In this document: positions 56,234 to 64,000 of the stretch, in pieces | Layout of the letters: each line of letters opens with the position of its first letter | Position numbering within the stretch: the first letter of the stretch is position 1 | Source of the DNA: Lysobacter sp. A03 | GTDB taxonomy: Bacteria; Pseudomonadota; Gammaproteobacteria; Xanthomonadales; Xanthomonadaceae | Length of the DNA stretch: 64,000 nt | Direction of reading: 5' to 3' | Assembly (NCBI RefSeq): GCF_000855665.1 | Contig: NZ_JXSS01000093.1 | Location: forward strand, 106,495-170,494 | Program-made: the position numbers and the translations under genes | Notes under the pieces: generated by a model | The model's database searches: none | What the model was told of the DNA's origin: nothing | What the model saw: the letters and a program-made list of their open reading frames with translations, nothing else

Positions 56234-57378
56234 ATGAAGCCCGGCCATTGACGGGCGGCGCAAGCGGACCGCGCACGGTTGTGGGCATATCCGGCGGCGT
56301 CGACTCCTCGGTCGCCGCGTTGCTGCTCCGGGACGCAGGTGAGCCGATAGCCGGTCTGTTCATGCAGAACTGGGCTGACGACGGCAGCGGTGACTGTCGC
56401 GCCGATGAGGATCGACGCGATGCGGTGGCCGTCTGCGGCCGGCTGGGCATTCCGATCCATTTTCGCGATTTTTCCGGCGAGTACTGGGATGGCGTGTTCG
56501 CCCACTTTCTTGCCGAATACGCGGCCGGTCGTACGCCGAATCCGGACGTGCTCTGCAACCGCGAGATCAAGTTCAAGCACTTCCTCGACGCCGCCCGCGA
56601 GCTGGGCGCGGACTTCATTGCCACCGGCCACTACGCCCGGGTCGATCGCCGGCACAACAGGCACCGGCTGTTGCGCGGCGTGGATTGCGAGAAGGACCAG
56701 AGCTACTTTCTGCACCAACTGGGCCAGGAGCAACTTGCCGCCACGAAGTTCCCGCTTGGGGAGATGCACAAGCCGGCCATCCGCAAGATGGCGCAGGACG
56801 CGGAGCTTCCAACCGCGGCAAAGAAGGATTCCACCGGGATCTGCTTCATCGGTGAGCGAGATTTCCGCACCTTCCTTGGCCAGTACCTGCCCGCCCGCGG
56901 CGGCGAGATTCGCACGCCGGACGGACACGTTATCGGCACCCATACGGGCGTGTTCTATTTCACTCTGGGACAGCGCGAGGGGCTCAATATCGGCGGCGTA
57001 CGCGGCTTTCGCGCGGAGCCGTGGTACGTCGTCGGCAAGGATGTTGCGGGCAACGTGCTCTATGTGGATCAGGGCAGTGATACACCGTGGCTGAAATCCA
57101 GCCTGTTATGGTCCGAACAGGCGCACTGGATCGGTGGCGACCCACCCGCAGATCGATTCCACTGCACCGCGCAGACGCGCTACCGGCAGGCCGATGAGCC
57201 CTGCGAGGTTATCGTCGGCGATGATGGCTGCCTTGAAGTGCGCTTCGCCAACCCCCAGCGTGCAGTGACTCCCGGGCAATCGCTGGTCCTCTATGACGGA
57301 CCCGTTTGCCTTGGCGGCGCGGTGATCGCGCGCACCGACGCTCCCCTCGAACAACGTCTGAGAACCGCTTCCGAATGA
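56230..57378 (+). CDS. mnmA: tRNA 2-thiouridylase MnmA
   Basis: The protein has 382 residues from GTG at 56230. It forms 2-thiouridine at position 34 of tRNA-Lys, Glu and Gln. PP-loop [17 protein letters not shown], catalytic cysteines Cys109 ([12 protein letters not shown]) and Cys205 ([14 protein letters not shown]), and the [15 protein letters not shown] region are intact. An ATG one base-step downstream is out of frame, which supports the GTG. It overlaps both nudJ and hflD, so the trio is translationally coupled. Confidence 0.94.
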   Translation: MNEARPLTGGASGPRTVVGISGGVDSSVAALLLRDAGEPIAGLFMQNWADDGSGDCRADEDRRDAVAVCGRLGIPIHFRDFSGEYWDGVFAHFLAEYAAGRTPNPDVLCNREIKFKHFLDAARELGADFIATGHYARVDRRHNRHRLLRGVDCEKDQSYFLHQLGQEQLAATKFPLGEMHKPAIRKMAQDAELPTAAKKDSTGICFIGERDFRTFLGQYLPARGGEIRTPDGHVIGTHTGVFYFTLGQREGLNIGGVRGFRAEPWYVVGKDVAGNVLYVDQGSDTPWLKSSLLWSEQAHWIGGDPPADRFHCTAQTRYRQADEPCEVIVGDDGCLEVRFANPQRAVTPGQSLVLYDGPVCLGGAVIARTDAPLEQRLRTASE

Positions 57379-58031
57379 CCGACATTGGATCCACCGCCAT
57401 TCCATCGCCCAGCACCCGCTTCAACCCGATGTCCGACCGGGTGTTGGCTCTTGCCGGGCTCGCCCAGGCGCTGGCGCAGGTAAGGCGCATTGCCGACACC
57501 GGGCAGGCGGAGGCTTCGGTGCTGGAGACCATGCTCAGCTCAGTGTTCCAGATCGACGCCGCGTCCGTGGCCGATGTCTATGGCGGTGCGGCGGCGCTGA
57601 GGCCTGGGCTGCTGTTGCTGCGGGACTACTTCGGCGGCACCACCAAGGACCCGCAGCTGCCGCGGCTGGCGCTGTCGGTGACCCAGCTGGAGCGCCGCTT
57701 CGTCGCCGACATGGACATGGTCAGCGAAGTGCAGGAAGGCATCCTCGCGCAAAAGCACAAGGCCGATGAGCTGGGCGTGGCCCATCCCGAGGTGCTCGCC
57801 GCGCTCGGTGGGCTTTACTCGAAAACGCTGAGCAACCTGCGGCCGCGCGTGCTGGTGCAGGGCAACCCGCACTATCTCGGGCAGCCGGCGGTGGTCGCCG
57901 AGGTGCGCGCCGTGCTGTTGTCGGCAGTACGCTCGGCGGTGCTGTGGCGTCAGTCCGGCGGTGGGTTTCTTGATTTCCTGCTGCGCCGGCGTGAGCTCGC
58001 TGCGGCAGTCAACGCGCATCTGGGCGGGTGA
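57375..58031 (+). CDS. hflD: high-frequency lysogenization protein HflD homologue
   Basis: The protein has 218 residues, helical. [22 protein letters not shown] opens the conserved part; [31 protein letters not shown] and [20 protein letters not shown] follow, with [14 protein letters not shown] near the end, all characteristic. HflD is a membrane-associated protein known in E. coli for interfering with lambda CII; its chromosomal role is unclear. The start at 57375 overlaps mnmA by 4 bases; an internal ATG 54 bases later is an alternative. Confidence 0.92.
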   Translation: MTDIGSTAIPSPSTRFNPMSDRVLALAGLAQALAQVRRIADTGQAEASVLETMLSSVFQIDAASVADVYGGAAALRPGLLLLRDYFGGTTKDPQLPRLALSVTQLERRFVADMDMVSEVQEGILAQKHKADELGVAHPEVLAALGGLYSKTLSNLRPRVLVQGNPHYLGQPAVVAEVRAVLLSAVRSAVLWRQSGGGFLDFLLRRRELAAAVNAHLGG

Positions 58032-58074
58032 AGCGCGATCGCAAGGCACCCCATGGGCGTGTTTGCATCCGCGA

Positions 58075-58473
58075 TCAAGGGCGCGGGACGATCAGCTTCA
58101 GACCCTTGAAATAATCACGATGGAACGAGTCGTTCCAGGTGATGAGGGCATCGCATTGGAGCAGTGCATGGGCACCCACCATGAAGTTCCCCATTCGTTC
58201 CGATGCGCCGCTGCGCTCGCGGTGCCGGCGTTGCATCTCACCGGCACGCAGCGCCGACTTGGCCTCCAGCGGACTGAAATGGAGTCCCATTTCTTCCAGT
58301 GCCTCCTGCACCTGTGACCCGCCACGCAGCGAGGCGCAGATTTCCGCGAGCGTTACGCTGCAGATCACCACCCGGCCAGCTACAAGCGCCTGGCGGAGAC
58401 AGGATTCGACGGCATCGGCCTGTGGTCCATCGCTGAGCAGCTCAACAACGACCGGCGCGTCGACCGCGATCAT
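58075..58473 (-). CDS. PIN-domain (VapC-like) toxin, variant active site
   Basis: The protein has 132 residues. PIN ribonuclease features: Asp5 (MIAVDAPVVVELL), Glu44 (TLAEICASL) and Asp115 (ITWNDSFHRDYF) are present. The third acidic site, usually Asp in (D)FLIGAHA, is Asn96 (GNFMVGAHA), so metal coordination may be weakened or the toxin attenuated. The C-terminus YFKGLKLIVPRP is standard. The start overlaps the antitoxin stop by 4 bases (ATGA). It is convergent with hflD. Toxins of this family usually cleave tRNA or rRNA. Confidence 0.88.
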   Translation of the reverse strand: MIAVDAPVVVELLSDGPQADAVESCLRQALVAGRVVICSVTLAEICASLRGGSQVQEALEEMGLHFSPLEAKSALRAGEMQRRHRERSGASERMGNFMVGAHALLQCDALITWNDSFHRDYFKGLKLIVPRP

Positions 58474-58718
58474 CGTCGCTGTCTGCCGTCACGCGATGCG
58501 CTCGGTTCGCAGCCGCCGGGCTCGATCCTGTCCAGCTCGACCCTGTCCAGCTCGAACTTGCCACGAACCCGGGACAGGGCGTCGTCGACGCTCTTGCTCA
58601 GAATAATGCGGCTGCCCTCGAGTTCCACTTTCAGCAGCGTGCCCTTGCTCAGCCCCAGTGCGTCGCGCACGGCTTTGGGCAAGGTGATCTGGCCGCGCTC
58701 TGCAACGGTAACGTCCAT
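58470..58718 (-). CDS. AbrB/MazE-type antitoxin
   Basis: The protein has 82 residues. The swapped-hairpin DNA-binding domain VTVAERGQITLPKAVRDALGLSKGTLLKVELEGSRIILSK is at the N-terminus. The C-terminal tail (RVELDRIEPGGCEPSASRDG) would wrap and neutralise the toxin. I prefer the ATG at 58718 because the probable transcription start lies near 58744. An ATG at 58748 would give ten more residues from a nearly leaderless message. It represses its own promoter through the inverted repeat described nearby. Confidence 0.88.
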   Translation of the reverse strand: MDVTVAERGQITLPKAVRDALGLSKGTLLKVELEGSRIILSKSVDDALSRVRGKFELDRVELDRIEPGGCEPSASRDGRQRR

Positions 58719-58734
58719 AAGGTTCCGCAAAGAG

Positions 58735-58779
58735 GAGTATGCCTTCATGGTACATACTTTTTCAGGCATACTCTGTCCA
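58735..58779 (-). promoter_or_regulatory. toxin-antitoxin promoter and operator
   Basis: On the minus strand -35 TGGACA (58779-58774), 17-bp spacer and -10 TATGTA (58756-58751). A perfect 10-bp inverted repeat, GAGTATGCCT at 58735-58744 and AGGCATACTC at 58764-58773, places one arm in the spacer and the other at the start of transcription. A further AGTATG overlaps the -10. Binding of the AbrB-type antitoxin or the complex would block RNA polymerase. The rest of the gap to acnA (about 220 bases) shows only an AAGGAG ribosome site. Confidence 0.7.
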
Positions 58780-58998
58780 GCCCAAGTAGAGTTGAGCAGC
58801 AGTGGAGTCGGCGGCGTGTTCACCAAAGTGATGACGCGATCAACACGCCTGCCCTTGTAAGCTGGTTCCCTGCGCGGGCGATCCCGCAATCTGTCGCTGC
58901 CCGCCACTGCAAGCCAGCACTATCTGCTGACACCATCTCAAGGAGACGGGCCGCCCCAGCCCTGTCCCGCACGCCATCCGCAACAAGGAGCTCCCCCA

Positions 58999-61755
<2,757 letters not shown>

Positions 61756-61803
61756 CGCACACAGCGCCAGCCCGGCTGCCACAGCCAGCCGGTGTAATGG
61801 AGA

Positions 61804-61826
61804 AAGCGGCTACGGCCGCTTTTTTC
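61804..61826 (+). terminator. Rho-independent terminator after acnA
   Basis: The stem AAGCGGC-TACG-GCCGCTT is followed by a run of T, about 49 bases after the acnA stop. The A-run before the stem is shorter, so it should act mainly on the plus strand. Confidence 0.85.
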
Positions 61827-61882
61827 ATGTCCGCAACTTAGGTGCGTGTTGCAAATGCAGCCGTGCGGGTGCTGCGAATTGC

Positions 61883-63004
61883 CTATTGCTGAAACAGGGC
61901 AGCGATGGCCAGTGCCGTTTCCATCGGTTCAGGGTTGTTGCGGTTGCTCAGGATCACCACCGCCAGGCCCTGCTGCGGATAGCGCACGATCACGTTGCGG
62001 AAGCCGATTGTCTCGCCAGAATGCCAGCCCCGTTCTTTGCCGATATACCAGCCAAGGCCGTATTCCACTCCCGGATCGTGGGTGGACACGGCCGCGGTGA
62101 ATGCCAACGCGCGTGACTTCCCAGACAACAGGCGGTCGTCTTCGAGCGCGGCATTCCACTTGGCCAGGTCGTCGATGGATGAGTAGATGCCGCCGTCACC
62201 CAGCACTGCGCTGGTCGGGCTCTGGTCCGTCCGCACCCAGGCGCCGTCCTCCCCGCTATAGCCGTACGCGCGATTCTCCACCGCCGGTCCGCCGTCAACG
62301 AAAGCGAGCGTCGCGCTCATTCCCAGTGGTTGAAAGATCCTTTTCTGCAGGAACGCGGGGTATTCCTCACCGGAGATACGCTCAACAATCAACGCCAGAA
62401 GCGCGTACGCACTGTTGCTGTAGCGGAAATCGCTACCCGGCGGAAAGTAGGTCCGATCCAGCTTGGCCAGGATCTGCAGGACATCGGCATCGTGGACCTG
62501 GCGGTCCAGATCGGCGGACATTTCGTCCTCGTAGTCGATCAGGCCGGAGACATGAGTCAGCAGGTGGCGAATCGTGATGCCTGTGGTCGCGGCGGGTAAC
62601 TCAGGCAGCCATTTGCGAACCGGGTCCTCCAGCGTCAGACGCCCATCCTCGAGCAGGAGAAGAATCGCCGCGGCGGTGAACTGCTTGCTGACAGACGCCA
62701 GCCGGAAATTCGTCGCCGGGGAGACAGGCACGGCTTTCTCGACGTCCGCCATCCCATAGGATCGGCGGATCGGTGGCTCGCCAGCGCGCACAACCAGCAG
62801 CGAAGCCCCCGGACCGCTGCCGGCATAACGATTCATCAACTGGTCAATCTTCTTTTCCAGGGCCACAGACGCGGTTTGGTCTGTCGCTTCTGCCGGGGGG
62901 TCGCTCGGAATGGAGGTCATCGCGCAAGCCCCGAGGATTGCGGCGATGAAGATTCCTCCAAGCAGCGGAAATGGGAAAAAATTCCTGGAAGGCATTCGCA
63001 GCAT
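61883..63004 (-). CDS. serine hydrolase lipoprotein, beta-lactamase class C fold
   Basis: The protein has 373 residues. Signal peptide ends with a lipobox LGAC (Cys27), so it should be anchored in a membrane. PF00144 catalytic motifs: Ser104-x-x-Lys107 (RLASVSKQFT), Tyr195-x-Asn197 (RYSNSAY) and His328-x-Gly330 (GWHSGETIG). Such proteins include esterases, D-amino acid peptidases, EstB-like enzymes and true AmpC; the SxxK context (SVSK) and lack of AmpC signatures suggest an esterase or peptidase rather than a beta-lactamase. It lies 58 bases downstream of a second serine hydrolase. Confidence 0.88.
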   Translation of the reverse strand: MLRMPSRNFFPFPLLGGIFIAAILGACAMTSIPSDPPAEATDQTASVALEKKIDQLMNRYAGSGPGASLLVVRAGEPPIRRSYGMADVEKAVPVSPATNFRLASVSKQFTAAAILLLLEDGRLTLEDPVRKWLPELPAATTGITIRHLLTHVSGLIDYEDEMSADLDRQVHDADVLQILAKLDRTYFPPGSDFRYSNSAYALLALIVERISGEEYPAFLQKRIFQPLGMSATLAFVDGGPAVENRAYGYSGEDGAWVRTDQSPTSAVLGDGGIYSSIDDLAKWNAALEDDRLLSGKSRALAFTAAVSTHDPGVEYGLGWYIGKERGWHSGETIGFRNVIVRYPQQGLAVVILSNRNNPEPMETALAIAALFQQ

Positions 63005-63062
63005 GGGGCTCTCCGGGTTGAGCGTGGGCGGTCAGTCTGGCTCGGGCTGGGGGCAGGAAAGC

Positions 63063-64000
63063 TCATCGACTTGCACATTCATCCGTGCGCCGGAAATGCA
63101 GGTCTTCATAGTCGTAGCTGAAGTCCGCGTTGGGGTCGACCTTTGCCATCGTGAGTTGCGTCTGTCCGTCAGGAGACCCGTTGGCAAAATCCAGCCAGGC
63201 ATCCGCATCCGACTCCAGGGTGTCGAAATCGACCAGGAAACGCCCGGCTGCATCGAGTACCGGCCCTGACAGACGCGGTGAACTGACCGACTCGAAACGC
63301 ACTCCCGAGTCCGACGGGCAGATGGAGACCTCGCCAAACCAGGGGTCGCGGTACTTGCCAAGCCAGGAAGCCAGCTCACTGGCAGAGGCGACCGAGCGCG
63401 GCGGCGATGTGCTCGCATCTGCCACCGCAGCGCCCGACCGTTTCTCCGCTACGGTTGATTCAGGAGCCGCTCTTTCGCCGGCGAGTTCCTCCGCGTAGTA
63501 AGCGACGGCGCGCTTTTGCCCGGGCGCAGTGAAGTGCTTGGTCAGGACCTGTTCCAGCACCGTGCGTGCTTCACCTGCCTCACCGTTGATCAGGATCACG
63601 AAGCCTGCGTCCAACTCCGGCAGAAGGGTCACCGCGGAATACATGCCCGAAAGCGTGCCGGTGTGGGCCGCCTTCGCAGTGCCGTCCACGTCGCTCAGCC
63701 GCCAGCCGTAGCCGTAGGCGTAGAAGTGGCTCTTGTTCCAGTCGCGCATGCGTGATGTGAGCGGCATCGGCATGTGAGGCGTCCAGACTGCCTCGCGCTG
63801 CTTGGCTGAAAGCCACCGGGATGACGGTCCGTCGCCCTCCTCTACCAGCCACGCCTGTGTCCACCGCAGCATGCTGTCCAGACTGCAGCGCACCCCGCCA
63901 GCTGCCGCCATCGGCATGTCTGCCACGACCTCACCGTCCTGTCTTGCAACCCACTGTTGCCCGCGCTTTACGTGCGGGGAGGCGACGCTTCCCGCATCCG
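63063..64000 (-). CDS. serine hydrolase with C-terminal DUF3471 domain (5' end outside window)
   Basis: The gene enters from the right edge; about 312 codons are visible. The visible N-terminal part (HVKRGQQWVARQ, MPMAAAGGVRCSLDSMLRWTQAWL) is the C-terminal half of a PF00144 serine hydrolase, with KAAHTGTLSGMYSAVTLLPELDAGFVILING containing the His-x-Gly motif (HTG). The C-terminus (about the last 100 residues: SWLGKYRDPWFGEVSICPSD, then DFSYDYEDLHFRRT) is a DUF3471 domain, common in this architecture. The SxxK serine is outside the window. It is tandem with the lipoprotein hydrolase, perhaps an old duplication, but the DUF3471 domain is found only here. Confidence 0.82.
   Translation of the reverse strand, partial: DAGSVASPHVKRGQQWVARQDGEVVADMPMAAAGGVRCSLDSMLRWTQAWLVEEGDGPSSRWLSAKQREAVWTPHMPMPLTSRMRDWNKSHFYAYGYGWRLSDVDGTAKAAHTGTLSGMYSAVTLLPELDAGFVILINGEAGEARTVLEQVLTKHFTAPGQKRAVAYYAEELAGERAAPESTVAEKRSGAAVADASTSPPRSVASASELASWLGKYRDPWFGEVSICPSDSGVRFESVSSPRLSGPVLDAAGRFLVDFDTLESDADAWLDFANGSPDGQTQLTMAKVDPNADFSYDYEDLHFRRTDECASR

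Noticed and set aside
61883..63004. Calling the lipoprotein hydrolase an AmpC beta-lactamase
   Set aside because: SxxK, YxN and HxG are shared by all PF00144 enzymes; AmpC-specific context and KTG triad are absent.

Overview
The window is a dense, high-GC chromosomal segment of a gammaproteobacterium. The most likely family is Xanthomonadaceae/Lysobacteraceae (Lysobacter, Luteimonas or a relative). This rests on protein character and on the blocks rarA-lolA-ftsK / trxB-GNAT-aat-infA and clpA-clpS. The genus cannot be fixed from sequence alone. There are no rRNA, tRNA, insertion-sequence, phage or CRISPR features, and no gap longer than about 300 bases. Sixty-five features are listed: 55 protein-coding loci (one apparently frameshifted, two cut by the window edges) and 10 regulatory or terminator sites.

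Region by region. (1) 1-8253 is an envelope-sensing region. A PepSY / DUF2271 / PepSY-TM operon is divergent from a QseB/PmrA-type two-component pair, with a PmrA-like tandem box between them. A second two-component pair, whose kinase has a strikingly degenerate ATP-binding domain, is divergent from a PAP2 phosphatase and an EptA-type phosphoethanolamine transferase (lipid A modification). (2) 8333-26818 is a carbon-metabolism island: zwf-tal-pgi-pgm-tkt on the plus strand, then gnd, a class I flavin disulfide oxidoreductase and a PF10091 (GH144/GH189-like) glycosidase on the minus strand. Divergent from these is a 1310-residue GH94 protein that looks like the C-terminal half of NdvB (cyclic beta-1,2-glucan synthase) without its GT84 synthase domain; a Rieske-FAD reductase follows. 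(3) 26794-32562 is a heavy-metal RND efflux operon (czcB-czcA-DUF3240-czcC) in which czcC appears frameshifted. (4) 32691-40491 is a TetR-controlled ABC export operon (HlyD/YbhF/YbhS/YbhR, NodT-type outer-membrane factor, membrane methyltransferase) with a clear operator over its promoter. (5) 40663-43603 is a small sulfur module: FmdE-like protein, IscU-like protein lacking its third cysteine, sulfide:quinone oxidoreductase and DUF1641. (6) 43729-58031 is housekeeping: mpg, rarA, lolA, ftsK, trxB, aat, infA, clpA, clpS, nudJ, mnmA, hflD. (7) 58075-64000 holds a PIN/AbrB toxin-antitoxin pair with a well-formed operator, acnA, and two tandem serine hydrolases.

How the genes work together. The most interesting idea concerns region 2. 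A GH94 phosphorolytic enzyme would release glucose-1-phosphate, Pgm converts it to glucose-6-phosphate, and Zwf/Gnd/Tkt/Tal/Pgi encoded next door process it. The locus therefore reads as a cytoplasmic beta-1,2-glucan (or related beta-glucan) utilisation or storage unit wired to the pentose phosphate pathway. It could be built by splitting an NdvB-like architecture and dropping its glycosyltransferase. Substrate specificity is inference. The second point of interest is the FmdE/IscU-like/SQR/DUF1641 module, whose two accessory proteins have no assigned role in sulfide oxidation. In the housekeeping part, Aat, ClpS and ClpA, three parts of the bacterial N-degron pathway, lie within 4 kb of each other around infA.
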